This document shows positions 1 through 9,706 of a stretch of 48,499 bases of DNA, one piece after another. Each line of letters begins with the position of its first letter. Position 1 is the first letter of the stretch. Origin of the DNA: Paenibacillus sonchi (GTDB taxonomy: Bacteria > Bacillota > Bacilli > Paenibacillales > Paenibacillaceae); the NCBI RefSeq assembly GCF_016772475.1, contig NZ_CP068597.1:1-48499 (forward strand), in the 5' to 3' direction. The notes beneath the pieces were generated by a model. The model had not been told where the DNA came from and ran no database searches. It was given only the letters and a program-made list of their open reading frames with translations. The position numbers were made by a program, and so were the translations under genes.

Positions 1-437
1 AAGGCGATACCCGTGCCTATAAAATCCGCTTCCCGAACGGCACGGTCGATGTGTTCCGTGGCTGGGTCAGCAGTATCGGTAAGGCGGTGACGGCGAAGGA
101 AGTGATCACCCGCACGGTGAAAGTCACCAATGTGGGACGTCCGTCGATGGCAGAAGATCGCAGCACGGTAACAGCGGCAACCGGCATGACCGTGACGCCT
201 GCCAGCACCTCGGTGGTGAAAGGGCAGAGCACCACGCTGACCGTGGCCTTCCAGCCGGAGGGCGTAACCGACAAGAGCTTTCGTGCGGTGTCTGCGGATA
301 AAACAAAAGCCACCGTGTCGGTCAGTGGTATGACCATCACCGTGAACGGCGTTGCTGCAGGCAAGGTCAACATTCCGGTTGTATCCGGTAATGGTGAGTT
401 TGCTGCGGTTGCAGAAATTACCGTCACCGCCAGTTAA
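1..437 (+). CDS. V: Major tail tube protein V, C-terminal part (gene cut by window edge)
   Basis: This is the end of the tail tube protein gene. The frame is open from base 1 and joins exactly to the frame begun at 48196: the last G of the window plus AA makes a Glu codon, giving a 246-residue protein. V polymerises into the hexameric rings of the non-contractile tail tube around the tape measure H. The C-terminal part (about residues 150-246) reads as an Ig-like (Big_2) domain rich in Thr, Val and Ser, which is known to decorate the tube surface and to be dispensable for assembly. G follows 15 nt downstream in the same late operon. There is no damage in the frame; the truncation is only the linearisation point. 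Confidence 0.97.
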
Positions 438-452
438 TCCGGAGAGTCAGCG

Positions 453-875
453 ATGTTCCTGAAAACCGAATCATTTGAACATAACGGTGTGACCGTCACG
501 CTTTCTGAACTGTCAGCCCTGCAGCGCATTGAGCATCTCGCCCTGATGAAACGGCAGGCAGAACAGGCGGAGTCAGACAGCAACCGGAAGTTTACTGTGG
601 AAGACGCCATCAGAACCGGCGCGTTTCTGGTGGCGATGTCCCTGTGGCATAACCATCCGCAGAAGACGCAGATGCCGTCCATGAATGAAGCCGTTAAACA
701 GATTGAGCAGGAAGTGCTTACCACCTGGCCCACGGAGGCAATTTCTCATGCTGAAAACGTGGTGTACCGGCTGTCTGGTATGTATGAGTTTGTGGTGAAT
801 AATGCCCCTGAACAGACAGAGGACGCCGGGCCCGCAGAGCCTGTTTCTGCGGGAAAGTGTTCGACGGTGAGCTGA
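453..875 (+). CDS. G: Tail assembly chaperone G
   Basis: G is a 140-residue tail assembly chaperone that coats the tape measure H and recruits V subunits; it is absent from the finished virion. ATG at 453 follows GGAGAG. Near its 3' end the heptamer GGGAAAG (851-857) is phased G GGA AAG, so a few percent of ribosomes slip by -1 into the T frame and make the G-T fusion. Without slippage the protein ends at 875 after Val-Ser. The position between V and H is the conserved siphophage place for such chaperone pairs. Confidence 0.97.
   Translation: MFLKTESFEHNGVTVTLSELSALQRIEHLALMKRQAEQAESDSNRKFTVEDAIRTGAFLVAMSLWHNHPQKTQMPSMNEAVKQIEQEVLTTWPTEAISHAENVVYRLSGMYEFVVNNAPEQTEDAGPAEPVSAGKCSTVS
851..857 (+). 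promoter_or_regulatory. Programmed -1 ribosomal frameshift site (G/G-T)
   Basis: The heptamer GGGAAAG lies in G phase as G GGA AAG, and both tRNAs can re-pair after a one-base backward slip. The -1 frame then stays open to 1291. This is the well-known lambda G-T slippery site. Confidence 0.95.
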
Positions 876-1291
876 GTTTTGCCCTGAAACTGGCGCGTGA
901 GATGGGGCGACCCGACTGGCGTGCCATGCTTGCCGGGATGTCATCCACGGAGTATGCCGACTGGCACCGCTTTTACAGTACCCATTATTTTCATGATGTT
1001 CTGCTGGATATGCACTTTTCCGGGCTGACGTACACCGTGCTCAGCCTGTTTTTCAGCGATCCGGATATGCATCCGCTGGATTTCAGTCTGCTGAACCGGC
1101 GCGAGGCTGACGAAGAGCCTGAAGATGATGTGCTGATGCAGAAAGCGGCAGGGCTTGCCGGAGGTGTCCGCTTTGGCCCGGACGGGAATGAAGTTATCCC
1201 CGCTTCCCCGGATGTGGCGGACATGACGGAGGATGACGTAATGCTGATGACAGTATCAGAAGGGATCGCAGGAGGAGTCCGGTATGGCTGA
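857..1291 (+). CDS. T: T domain of tail chaperone fusion G-T (made by -1 frameshift)
   Basis: T has no start of its own; it is the -1 frame extension of G. Reading 135 codons of G through the slippery heptamer and then 144 codons of T gives a 279-residue G-T protein. T supplies the part that binds tail tube subunits, while G holds the tape measure, and the G to G-T ratio matters for tail assembly. The frame ends at 1291, overlapping the start of H (1284) by 8 nt. The GTG at 857 is just the reading point after the slip, not a start with a ribosome site. Confidence 0.96.
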   Translation: MFDGELSFALKLAREMGRPDWRAMLAGMSSTEYADWHRFYSTHYFHDVLLDMHFSGLTYTVLSLFFSDPDMHPLDFSLLNRREADEEPEDDVLMQKAAGLAGGVRFGPDGNEVIPASPDVADMTEDDVMLMTVSEGIAGGVRYG

Positions 1292-3845
1292 ACCGGTAGG
1301 CGATCTGGTCGTTGATTTGAGTCTGGATGCGGCCAGATTTGACGAGCAGATGGCCAGAGTCAGGCGTCATTTTTCTGGTACGGAAAGTGATGCGAAAAAA
1401 ACAGCGGCAGTCGTTGAACAGTCGCTGAGCCGACAGGCGCTGGCTGCACAGAAAGCGGGGATTTCCGTCGGGCAGTATAAAGCCGCCATGCGTATGCTGC
1501 CTGCACAGTTCACCGACGTGGCCACGCAGCTTGCAGGCGGGCAAAGTCCGTGGCTGATCCTGCTGCAACAGGGGGGGCAGGTGAAGGACTCCTTCGGCGG
1601 GATGATCCCCATGTTCAGGGGGCTTGCCGGTGCGATCACCCTGCCGATGGTGGGGGCCACCTCGCTGGCGGTGGCGACCGGTGCGCTGGCGTATGCCTGG
1701 TATCAGGGCAACTCAACCCTGTCCGATTTCAACAAAACGCTGGTCCTTTCCGGCAATCAGGCGGGACTGACGGCAGATCGTATGCTGGTCCTGTCCAGAG
1801 CCGGGCAGGCGGCAGGGCTGACGTTTAACCAGACCAGCGAGTCACTCAGCGCACTGGTTAAGGCGGGGGTAAGCGGTGAGGCTCAGATTGCGTCCATCAG
1901 CCAGAGTGTGGCGCGTTTCTCCTCTGCATCCGGCGTGGAGGTGGACAAGGTCGCTGAAGCCTTCGGGAAGCTGACCACAGACCCGACGTCGGGGCTGACG
2001 GCGATGGCTCGCCAGTTCCATAACGTGTCGGCGGAGCAGATTGCGTATGTTGCTCAGTTGCAGCGTTCCGGCGATGAAGCCGGGGCATTGCAGGCGGCGA
2101 ACGAGGCCGCAACGAAAGGGTTTGATGACCAGACCCGCCGCCTGAAAGAGAACATGGGCACGCTGGAGACCTGGGCAGACAGGACTGCGCGGGCATTCAA
2201 ATCCATGTGGGATGCGGTGCTGGATATTGGTCGTCCTGATACCGCGCAGGAGATGCTGATTAAGGCAGAGGCTGCGTATAAGAAAGCAGACGACATCTGG
2301 AATCTGCGCAAGGATGATTATTTTGTTAACGATGAAGCGCGGGCGCGTTACTGGGATGATCGTGAAAAGGCCCGTCTTGCGCTTGAAGCCGCCCGAAAGA
2401 AGGCTGAGCAGCAGACTCAACAGGACAAAAATGCGCAGCAGCAGAGCGATACCGAAGCGTCACGGCTGAAATATACCGAAGAGGCGCAGAAGGCTTACGA
2501 ACGGCTGCAGACGCCGCTGGAGAAATATACCGCCCGTCAGGAAGAACTGAACAAGGCACTGAAAGACGGGAAAATCCTGCAGGCGGATTACAACACGCTG
2601 ATGGCGGCGGCGAAAAAGGATTATGAAGCGACGCTGAAAAAGCCGAAACAGTCCAGCGTGAAGGTGTCTGCGGGCGATCGTCAGGAAGACAGTGCTCATG
2701 CTGCCCTGCTGACGCTTCAGGCAGAACTCCGGACGCTGGAGAAGCATGCCGGAGCAAATGAGAAAATCAGCCAGCAGCGCCGGGATTTGTGGAAGGCGGA
2801 GAGTCAGTTCGCGGTACTGGAGGAGGCGGCGCAACGTCGCCAGCTGTCTGCACAGGAGAAATCCCTGCTGGCGCATAAAGATGAGACGCTGGAGTACAAA
2901 CGCCAGCTGGCTGCACTTGGCGACAAGGTTACGTATCAGGAGCGCCTGAACGCGCTGGCGCAGCAGGCGGATAAATTCGCACAGCAGCAACGGGCAAAAC
3001 GGGCCGCCATTGATGCGAAAAGCCGGGGGCTGACTGACCGGCAGGCAGAACGGGAAGCCACGGAACAGCGCCTGAAGGAACAGTATGGCGATAATCCGCT
3101 GGCGCTGAATAACGTCATGTCAGAGCAGAAAAAGACCTGGGCGGCTGAAGACCAGCTTCGCGGGAACTGGATGGCAGGCCTGAAGTCCGGCTGGAGTGAG
3201 TGGGAAGAGAGCGCCACGGACAGTATGTCGCAGGTAAAAAGTGCAGCCACGCAGACCTTTGATGGTATTGCACAGAATATGGCGGCGATGCTGACCGGCA
3301 GTGAGCAGAACTGGCGCAGCTTCACCCGTTCCGTGCTGTCCATGATGACAGAAATTCTGCTTAAGCAGGCAATGGTGGGGATTGTCGGGAGTATCGGCAG
3401 CGCCATTGGCGGGGCTGTTGGTGGCGGCGCATCCGCGTCAGGCGGTACAGCCATTCAGGCCGCTGCGGCGAAATTCCATTTTGCAACCGGAGGATTTACG
3501 GGAACCGGCGGCAAATATGAGCCAGCGGGGATTGTTCACCGTGGTGAGTTTGTCTTCACGAAGGAGGCAACCAGCCGGATTGGCGTGGGGAATCTTTACC
3601 GGCTGATGCGCGGCTATGCCACCGGCGGTTATGTCGGTACACCGGGCAGCATGGCAGACAGCCGGTCGCAGGCGTCCGGGACGTTTGAGCAGAATAACCA
3701 TGTGGTGATTAACAACGACGGCACGAACGGGCAGATAGGTCCGGCTGCTCTGAAGGCGGTGTATGACATGGCCCGCAAGGGTGCCCGTGATGAAATTCAG
3801 ACACAGATGCGTGATGGTGGCCTGTTCTCCGGAGGTGGACGATGA
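1284..3845 (+). CDS. H: Tape measure protein H
   Basis: H (853 aa) sets tail length and passes into the host envelope during DNA ejection. The start at 1284 has GCAGGAGGAG upstream and overlaps the end of T. A long Ala/Glu/Lys/Gln-rich coiled-coil section (about residues 330-640) is flanked by a hydrophobic stretch near residues 110-145 and a Gly-rich hydrophobic segment near 695-730. The C-terminal part is known to be cleaved during maturation, giving H*. It overlaps M by the shared ATGA at 3842. G and G-T are its chaperones. Confidence 0.98.
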   Translation: MAEPVGDLVVDLSLDAARFDEQMARVRRHFSGTESDAKKTAAVVEQSLSRQALAAQKAGISVGQYKAAMRMLPAQFTDVATQLAGGQSPWLILLQQGGQVKDSFGGMIPMFRGLAGAITLPMVGATSLAVATGALAYAWYQGNSTLSDFNKTLVLSGNQAGLTADRMLVLSRAGQAAGLTFNQTSESLSALVKAGVSGEAQIASISQSVARFSSASGVEVDKVAEAFGKLTTDPTSGLTAMARQFHNVSAEQIAYVAQLQRSGDEAGALQAANEAATKGFDDQTRRLKENMGTLETWADRTARAFKSMWDAVLDIGRPDTAQEMLIKAEAAYKKADDIWNLRKDDYFVNDEARARYWDDREKARLALEAARKKAEQQTQQDKNAQQQSDTEASRLKYTEEAQKAYERLQTPLEKYTARQEELNKALKDGKILQADYNTLMAAAKKDYEATLKKPKQSSVKVSAGDRQEDSAHAALLTLQAELRTLEKHAGANEKISQQRRDLWKAESQFAVLEEAAQRRQLSAQEKSLLAHKDETLEYKRQLAALGDKVTYQERLNALAQQADKFAQQQRAKRAAIDAKSRGLTDRQAEREATEQRLKEQYGDNPLALNNVMSEQKKTWAAEDQLRGNWMAGLKSGWSEWEESATDSMSQVKSAATQTFDGIAQNMAAMLTGSEQNWRSFTRSVLSMMTEILLKQAMVGIVGSIGSAIGGAVGGGASASGGTAIQAAAAKFHFATGGFTGTGGKYEPAGIVHRGEFVFTKEATSRIGVGNLYRLMRGYATGGYVGTPGSMADSRSQASGTFEQNNHVVINNDGTNGQIGPAALKAVYDMARKGARDEIQTQMRDGGLFSGGGR

Positions 3846-4171
3846 AGACCTTCCGCTGGAAAGTGAAACCCGGTATGGATGTGGCTTCGGTCCCTTCTGT
3901 AAGAAAGGTGCGCTTTGGTGATGGCTATTCTCAGCGAGCGCCTGCCGGGCTGAATGCCAACCTGAAAACGTACAGCGTGACGCTTTCTGTCCCCCGTGAG
4001 GAGGCCACGGTACTGGAGTCGTTTCTGGAAGAGCACGGGGGCTGGAAATCCTTTCTGTGGACGCCGCCTTATGAGTGGCGGCAGATAAAGGTGACCTGCG
4101 CAAAATGGTCGTCGCGGGTCAGTATGCTGCGTGTTGAGTTCAGCGCAGAGTTTGAACAGGTGGTGAACTGA
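3842..4171 (+). CDS. M: Minor tail tip protein M
   Basis: M is a 109-residue distal tail protein that acts late in tail tip assembly, linking the tip complex to the tube (family of phage minor tail protein M). The start ATG overlaps the stop of H (ATGA), and the stop overlaps the ATG of L at 4171, which suggests tight translational coupling. There are no membrane segments. The product is structural and has no catalytic motif. Confidence 0.97.
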   Translation: MKTFRWKVKPGMDVASVPSVRKVRFGDGYSQRAPAGLNANLKTYSVTLSVPREEATVLESFLEEHGGWKSFLWTPPYEWRQIKVTCAKWSSRVSMLRVEFSAEFEQVVN

Positions 4172-4869
4172 TGCAGGATATCCGGCAGGAAACACTGAAT
4201 GAATGCACCCGTGCGGAGCAGTCGGCCAGCGTGGTGCTCTGGGAAATCGACCTGACAGAGGTCGGTGGAGAACGTTATTTTTTCTGTAATGAGCAGAACG
4301 AAAAAGGTGAGCCGGTCACCTGGCAGGGGCGACAGTATCAGCCGTATCCCATTCAGGGGAGCGGTTTTGAACTGAATGGCAAAGGCACCAGTACGCGCCC
4401 CACGCTGACGGTTTCTAACCTGTACGGTATGGTCACCGGGATGGCGGAAGATATGCAGAGTCTGGTCGGCGGAACGGTGGTCCGGCGTAAGGTTTACGCC
4501 CGTTTTCTGGATGCGGTGAACTTCGTCAACGGAAACAGTTACGCCGATCCGGAGCAGGAGGTGATCAGCCGCTGGCGCATTGAGCAGTGCAGCGAACTGA
4601 GCGCGGTGAGTGCCTCCTTTGTACTGTCCACGCCGACGGAAACGGATGGCGCTGTTTTTCCGGGACGTATCATGCTGGCCAACACCTGCACCTGGACCTA
4701 TCGCGGTGACGAGTGCGGTTATAGCGGTCCGGCTGTCGCGGATGAATATGACCAGCCAACGTCCGATATCACGAAGGATAAATGCAGCAAATGCCTGAGC
4801 GGTTGTAAGTTCCGCAATAACGTCGGCAACTTTGGCGGCTTCCTTTCCATTAACAAACTTTCGCAGTAA
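4171..4869 (+). CDS. L: Tail tip hub protein L with iron-sulphur cluster
   Basis: L (232 aa) is a core component of the tail tip beneath J. The N-terminal beta domain corresponds to the hub fold. The C-terminal quarter has a Cys-rich pattern (a CTW stretch, then DECGYSG, then CSKCLSGC, about residues 172-213), which in lambda L is known to bind a [4Fe-4S] cluster. The Cys set looks complete here. The ATG overlaps the stop of M. K coding starts after a 5-nt gap if the upstream K frame (4875) is considered, or 148 nt further on at the conventional start. Confidence 0.97.
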   Translation: MQDIRQETLNECTRAEQSASVVLWEIDLTEVGGERYFFCNEQNEKGEPVTWQGRQYQPYPIQGSGFELNGKGTSTRPTLTVSNLYGMVTGMAEDMQSLVGGTVVRRKVYARFLDAVNFVNGNSYADPEQEVISRWRIEQCSELSAVSASFVLSTPTETDGAVFPGRIMLANTCTWTYRGDECGYSGPAVADEYDQPTSDITKDKCSKCLSGCKFRNNVGNFGGFLSINKLSQ

Positions 4870-4874
4870 ATCCC

Positions 4875-4985
4875 ATGACACAGACAGAATCAGCGATTCT
4901 GGCGCACGCCCGGCGATGTGCGCCAGCGGAGTCGTGCGGCTTCGTGGTAAGCACGCCGGAGGGGAAAGATATTTCCCCTGCGTGA
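4875..4985 (+). pseudogene. Out-of-frame N-terminal portion of the K JAMM domain
   Basis: ATG 4875, six bases after the L stop, opens a 36-codon frame beginning MTQTESAIL and containing CAPAESCGFVV, the typical start of K-type JAB/MPN domains with the conserved Glu. It runs into TGA at 4983-4985. A one-base gain in the G4 run 4961-4964, or a -1 slip there, would join it to the K frame as GERYFPCVN and give about 247 residues. See findings for competing explanations. Confidence 0.6.
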
Positions 4986-5017
4986 ATATCTCCGGTGAGC
5001 CGGAGGCGTATTTCCGT

Positions 5018-5617
5018 ATGTCGCCGGAAGACTGGCTGCAGGCAGAAATGCAGGGTGAGATTGTGGCGCTGGTCCACAGCCACCCCGGTGGTCTGCCCTG
5101 GCTGAGTGAGGCCGACCGGCGGCTGCAGGTGCAGAGTGATTTGCCGTGGTGGCTGGTCTGCCGGGGGACGATTCATAAGTTCCGCTGTGTGCCGCATCTC
5201 ACCGGGCGGCGCTTTGAGCACGGTGTGACGGACTGTTACACACTGTTCCGGGATGCTTATCATCTGGCGGGGATTGAGATGCCGGACTTTCATCGTGAGG
5301 ATGACTGGTGGCGTAACGGCCAGAATCTCTATCTGGATAATCTGGAGGCGACGGGGCTGTATCAGGTGCCGTTGTCAGCGGCACAGCCGGGCGATGTGCT
5401 GCTGTGCTGTTTTGGTTCATCAGTGCCGAATCACGCCGCAATTTACTGCGGCGACGGCGAGCTGCTGCACCATATTCCTGAACAACTGAGCAAACGAGAG
5501 AGGTACACCGACAAATGGCAGCGACGCACACACTCCCTCTGGCGTCACCGGGCATGGCGCGCATCTGCCTTTACGGGGATTTACAACGATTTGGTCGCCG
5601 CATCGACCTTCGTGTGA
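5018..5617 (+). CDS. K: Tail tip assembly protein K (JAMM/NlpC-P60), conventional short start
   Basis: K takes part in tail tip assembly; it carries an N-terminal JAB/MPN part and a C-terminal NlpC/P60 peptidase domain. The 199-residue frame from ATG 5018 contains the JAMM motif HSHPGG with the later Ser and Asp (LSEAD), then NlpC/P60 with Cys in VTDCYTLFRDA and His in VPNHAAIY. The conserved beginning of the family, including the JAMM glutamate in AESCGF, lies upstream in another frame (ATG 4875), and the K frame itself is conserved-looking back to about 4964. The spacing matches the annotated lambda reference as I remember it, so this split is not unique to this copy. I overlaps its end. 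Confidence 0.92.
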   Translation: MSPEDWLQAEMQGEIVALVHSHPGGLPWLSEADRRLQVQSDLPWWLVCRGTIHKFRCVPHLTGRRFEHGVTDCYTLFRDAYHLAGIEMPDFHREDDWWRNGQNLYLDNLEATGLYQVPLSAAQPGDVLLCCFGSSVPNHAAIYCGDGELLHHIPEQLSKRERYTDKWQRRTHSLWRHRAWRASAFTGIYNDLVAASTFV

Positions 5618-6186
5618 AAACGGGGGCTGAAGCCATCCGGGCACTGGCCACACAGCTCCCGGCGTTTCGTCAGAAACTGAGCGACGGCTGGTATCAGGTA
5701 CGGATTGCCGGGCGGGACGTCAGCACGTCCGGGTTAACGGCGCAGTTACATGAGACTCTGCCTGATGGCGCTGTAATTCATATTGTTCCCAGAGTCGCCG
5801 GGGCCAAGTCAGGTGGCGTATTCCAGATTGTCCTGGGGGCTGCCGCCATTGCCGGATCATTCTTTACCGCCGGAGCCACCCTTGCAGCATGGGGGGCAGC
5901 CATTGGGGCCGGTGGTATGACCGGCATCCTGTTTTCTCTCGGTGCCAGTATGGTGCTCGGTGGTGTGGCGCAGATGCTGGCACCGAAAGCCAGAACTCCC
6001 CGTATACAGACAACGGATAACGGTAAGCAGAACACCTATTTCTCCTCACTGGATAACATGGTTGCCCAGGGCAATGTTCTGCCTGTTCTGTACGGGGAAA
6101 TGCGCGTGGGGTCACGCGTGGTTTCTCAGGAGATCAGCACGGCAGACGAAGGGGACGGTGGTCAGGTTGTGGTGATTGGTCGCTGA
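5515..6186 (+). CDS. I: Tail tip assembly protein I
   Basis: I (223 aa) is needed to build the tail tip with K, L and J but is thought to be absent from mature virions. The start at 5515 lies about 100 nt inside the K frame, typical of lambda K/I. The N-terminal half resembles a ubiquitin-like fold region. It is followed by a hydrophobic Ala/Gly-rich segment (about residues 105-150) that looks like two membrane-spanning or buried helices. A hairpin at 6205-6225 separates it from J. Confidence 0.96.
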   Translation: MAATHTLPLASPGMARICLYGDLQRFGRRIDLRVKTGAEAIRALATQLPAFRQKLSDGWYQVRIAGRDVSTSGLTAQLHETLPDGAVIHIVPRVAGAKSGGVFQIVLGAAAIAGSFFTAGATLAAWGAAIGAGGMTGILFSLGASMVLGGVAQMLAPKARTPRIQTTDNGKQNTYFSSLDNMVAQGNVLPVLYGEMRVGSRVVSQEISTADEGDGGQVVVIGR

Positions 6187-6204
6187 TGCAAAATGTTTTA
6201 TGTG

Positions 6205-6225
6205 AAACCGCCTGCGGGCGGTTTT
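6205..6225 (+). terminator. Terminator-like hairpin between I and J
   Basis: Stem AAACCGCC, loop TGCG, stem GGCGGTTT, ending in TTTTG. It resembles a weak intrinsic terminator. Q-modified polymerase would read through it, so it may act mainly on RNA stability or J level. Confidence 0.5.
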
Positions 6226-6246
6226 GTCATTTATGGAGCGTGAGGA

Positions 6247-9200
6247 ATGGGTAAAGGAAGCAGTAAGGGGCATACCCCGCGCGAAGCGAAGGACAACCTG
6301 AAGTCCACGCAGTTGCTGAGTGTGATCGATGCCATCAGCGAAGGGCCGATTGAAGGTCCGGTGGATGGCTTAAAAAGCGTGCTGCTGAACAGTACGCCGG
6401 TGCTGGACACTGAGGGGAATACCAACATATCCGGTGTCACGGTGGTGTTCCGGGCTGGTGAGCAGGAGCAGACTCCGCCGGAGGGATTTGAATCCTCCGG
6501 CTCCGAGACGGTGCTGGGTACGGAAGTGAAATATGACACGCCGATCACCCGCACCATTACGTCTGCAAACATCGACCGTCTGCGCTTTACCTTCGGTGTA
6601 CAGGCACTGGTGGAAACCACCTCAAAGGGTGACAGGAATCCGTCGGAAGTCCGCCTGCTGGTTCAGATACAACGTAACGGTGGCTGGGTGACGGAAAAAG
6701 ACATCACCATTAAGGGCAAAACCACCTCGCAGTATCTGGCCTCGGTGGTGATGGGTAACCTGCCGCCGCGCCCGTTTAATATCCGGATGCGCAGGATGAC
6801 GCCGGACAGCACCACAGACCAGCTGCAGAACAAAACGCTCTGGTCGTCATACACTGAAATCATCGATGTGAAACAGTGCTACCCGAACACGGCACTGGTC
6901 GGCGTGCAGGTGGACTCGGAGCAGTTCGGCAGCCAGCAGGTGAGCCGTAATTATCATCTGCGCGGGCGTATTCTGCAGGTGCCGTCGAACTATAACCCGC
7001 AGACGCGGCAATACAGCGGTATCTGGGACGGAACGTTTAAACCGGCATACAGCAACAACATGGCCTGGTGTCTGTGGGATATGCTGACCCATCCGCGCTA
7101 CGGCATGGGGAAACGTCTTGGTGCGGCGGATGTGGATAAATGGGCGCTGTATGTCATCGGCCAGTACTGCGACCAGTCAGTGCCGGACGGCTTTGGCGGC
7201 ACGGAGCCGCGCATCACCTGTAATGCGTACCTGACCACACAGCGTAAGGCGTGGGATGTGCTCAGCGATTTCTGCTCGGCGATGCGCTGTATGCCGGTAT
7301 GGAACGGGCAGACGCTGACGTTCGTGCAGGACCGACCGTCGGATAAGACGTGGACCTATAACCGCAGTAATGTGGTGATGCCGGATGATGGCGCGCCGTT
7401 CCGCTACAGCTTCAGCGCCCTGAAGGACCGCCATAATGCCGTTGAGGTGAACTGGATTGACCCGAACAACGGCTGGGAGACGGCGACAGAGCTTGTTGAA
7501 GATACGCAGGCCATTGCCCGTTACGGTCGTAATGTTACGAAGATGGATGCCTTTGGCTGTACCAGCCGGGGGCAGGCACACCGCGCCGGGCTGTGGCTGA
7601 TTAAAACAGAACTGCTGGAAACGCAGACCGTGGATTTCAGCGTCGGCGCAGAAGGGCTTCGCCATGTACCGGGCGATGTTATTGAAATCTGCGATGATGA
7701 CTATGCCGGTATCAGCACCGGTGGTCGTGTGCTGGCGGTGAACAGCCAGACCCGGACGCTGACGCTCGACCGTGAAATCACGCTGCCATCCTCCGGTACC
7801 GCGCTGATAAGCCTGGTTGACGGAAGTGGCAATCCGGTCAGCGTGGAGGTTCAGTCCGTCACCGACGGCGTGAAGGTAAAAGTGAGCCGTGTTCCTGACG
7901 GTGTTGCTGAATACAGCGTATGGGAGCTGAAGCTGCCGACGCTGCGCCAGCGACTGTTCCGCTGCGTGAGTATCCGTGAGAACGACGACGGCACGTATGC
8001 CATCACCGCCGTGCAGCATGTGCCGGAAAAAGAGGCCATCGTGGATAACGGGGCGCACTTTGACGGCGAACAGAGTGGCACGGTGAATGGTGTCACGCCG
8101 CCAGCGGTGCAGCACCTGACCGCAGAAGTCACTGCAGACAGCGGGGAATATCAGGTGCTGGCGCGATGGGACACACCGAAGGTGGTGAAGGGCGTGAGTT
8201 TCCTGCTCCGTCTGACCGTAACAGCGGACGACGGCAGTGAGCGGCTGGTCAGCACGGCCCGGACGACGGAAACCACATACCGCTTCACGCAACTGGCGCT
8301 GGGGAACTACAGGCTGACAGTCCGGGCGGTAAATGCGTGGGGGCAGCAGGGCGATCCGGCGTCGGTATCGTTCCGGATTGCCGCACCGGCAGCACCGTCG
8401 AGGATTGAGCTGACGCCGGGCTATTTTCAGATAACCGCCACGCCGCATCTTGCCGTTTATGACCCGACGGTACAGTTTGAGTTCTGGTTCTCGGAAAAGC
8501 AGATTGCGGATATCAGACAGGTTGAAACCAGCACGCGTTATCTTGGTACGGCGCTGTACTGGATAGCCGCCAGTATCAATATCAAACCGGGCCATGATTA
8601 TTACTTTTATATCCGCAGTGTGAACACCGTTGGCAAATCGGCATTCGTGGAGGCCGTCGGTCGGGCGAGCGATGATGCGGAAGGTTACCTGGATTTTTTC
8701 AAAGGCAAGATAACCGAATCCCATCTCGGCAAGGAGCTGCTGGAAAAAGTCGAGCTGACGGAGGATAACGCCAGCAGACTGGAGGAGTTTTCGAAAGAGT
8801 GGAAGGATGCCAGTGATAAGTGGAATGCCATGTGGGCTGTCAAAATTGAGCAGACCAAAGACGGCAAACATTATGTCGCGGGTATTGGCCTCAGCATGGA
8901 GGACACGGAGGAAGGCAAACTGAGCCAGTTTCTGGTTGCCGCCAATCGTATCGCATTTATTGACCCGGCAAACGGGAATGAAACGCCGATGTTTGTGGCG
9001 CAGGGCAACCAGATATTCATGAACGACGTGTTCCTGAAGCGCCTGACGGCCCCCACCATTACCAGCGGCGGCAATCCTCCGGCCTTTTCCCTGACACCGG
9101 ACGGAAAGCTGACCGCTAAAAATGCGGATATCAGTGGCAGTGTGAATGCGAACTCCGGGACGCTCAGTAATGTGACGATAGCTGAAAACTGTACGATAAA

Positions 9201-9645
9201 CGGTACGCTGAGGGCGGAAAAAATCGTCGGGGACATTGTAAAGGCGGCGAGCGCGGCTTTTCCGCGCCAGCGTGAAAGCAGTGTGGACTGGCCGTCAGGT
9301 ACCCGTACTGTCACCGTGACCGATGACCATCCTTTTGATCGCCAGATAGTGGTGCTTCCGCTGACGTTTCGCGGAAGTAAGCGTACTGTCAGCGGCAGGA
9401 CAACGTATTCGATGTGTTATCTGAAAGTACTGATGAACGGTGCGGTGATTTATGATGGCGCGGCGAACGAGGCGGTACAGGTGTTCTCCCGTATTGTTGA
9501 CATGCCAGCGGGTCGGGGAAACGTGATCCTGACGTTCACGCTTACGTCCACACGGCATTCGGCAGATATTCCGCCGTATACGTTTGCCAGCGATGTGCAG
9601 GTTATGGTGATTAAGAAACAGGCGCTGGGCATCAGCGTGGTCTGA
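6247..9645 (+). CDS. J: Tip attachment protein J (central tail fibre, host specificity)
   Basis: J (1132 aa) forms the trimeric central tip fibre; its C-terminal end binds the maltoporin LamB. The ATG at 6247 follows GGAGCGTGAGGA. The N-terminal half is the hub/baseplate domain. Fibronectin type III-like repeats lie near residues 615-800, followed by a fibre shaft. The last roughly 150 residues (from about 980) are the LamB-binding region, where host-range mutations map. The frame is intact and of the family's usual length. lom follows after 61 nt. Confidence 0.98.
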   Translation: MGKGSSKGHTPREAKDNLKSTQLLSVIDAISEGPIEGPVDGLKSVLLNSTPVLDTEGNTNISGVTVVFRAGEQEQTPPEGFESSGSETVLGTEVKYDTPITRTITSANIDRLRFTFGVQALVETTSKGDRNPSEVRLLVQIQRNGGWVTEKDITIKGKTTSQYLASVVMGNLPPRPFNIRMRRMTPDSTTDQLQNKTLWSSYTEIIDVKQCYPNTALVGVQVDSEQFGSQQVSRNYHLRGRILQVPSNYNPQTRQYSGIWDGTFKPAYSNNMAWCLWDMLTHPRYGMGKRLGAADVDKWALYVIGQYCDQSVPDGFGGTEPRITCNAYLTTQRKAWDVLSDFCSAMRCMPVWNGQTLTFVQDRPSDKTWTYNRSNVVMPDDGAPFRYSFSALKDRHNAVEVNWIDPNNGWETATELVEDTQAIARYGRNVTKMDAFGCTSRGQAHRAGLWLIKTELLETQTVDFSVGAEGLRHVPGDVIEICDDDYAGISTGGRVLAVNSQTRTLTLDREITLPSSGTALISLVDGSGNPVSVEVQSVTDGVKVKVSRVPDGVAEYSVWELKLPTLRQRLFRCVSIRENDDGTYAITAVQHVPEKEAIVDNGAHFDGEQSGTVNGVTPPAVQHLTAEVTADSGEYQVLARWDTPKVVKGVSFLLRLTVTADDGSERLVSTARTTETTYRFTQLALGNYRLTVRAVNAWGQQGDPASVSFRIAAPAAPSRIELTPGYFQITATPHLAVYDPTVQFEFWFSEKQIADIRQVETSTRYLGTALYWIAASINIKPGHDYYFYIRSVNTVGKSAFVEAVGRASDDAEGYLDFFKGKITESHLGKELLEKVELTEDNASRLEEFSKEWKDASDKWNAMWAVKIEQTKDGKHYVAGIGLSMEDTEEGKLSQFLVAANRIAFIDPANGNETPMFVAQGNQIFMNDVFLKRLTAPTITSGGNPPAFSLTPDGKLTAKNADISGSVNANSGTLSNVTIAENCTINGTLRAEKIVGDIVKAASAAFPRQRESSVDWPSGTRTVTVTDDHPFDRQIVVLPLTFRGSKRTVSGRTTYSMCYLKVLMNGAVIYDGAANEAVQVFSRIVDMPAGRGNVILTFTLTSTRHSADIPPYTFASDVQVMVIKKQALGISVV

Positions 9646-9706
9646 GTGTGTTACAGAGGTTCGTCCGGGAACGGGCGTTTTATTATAAAACAGTGAGAGG
9701 TGAACG

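Noticed and set aside
4832..5017. Upstream extension of K in its own frame (from ATG 4832)
   Set aside because: That start lies inside L and its first 40 codons are L sequence read out of frame; only from about 4964 is the frame K-like. The other-frame start at 4875 is the better candidate.
7177..8871. A 564-codon open frame on the minus strand opposite J
   Set aside because: It is a shadow of the GC-rich J frame: Arg/His/Pro-rich composition, no family resemblance, no ribosome site, and antisense to an essential, fully recognised gene.
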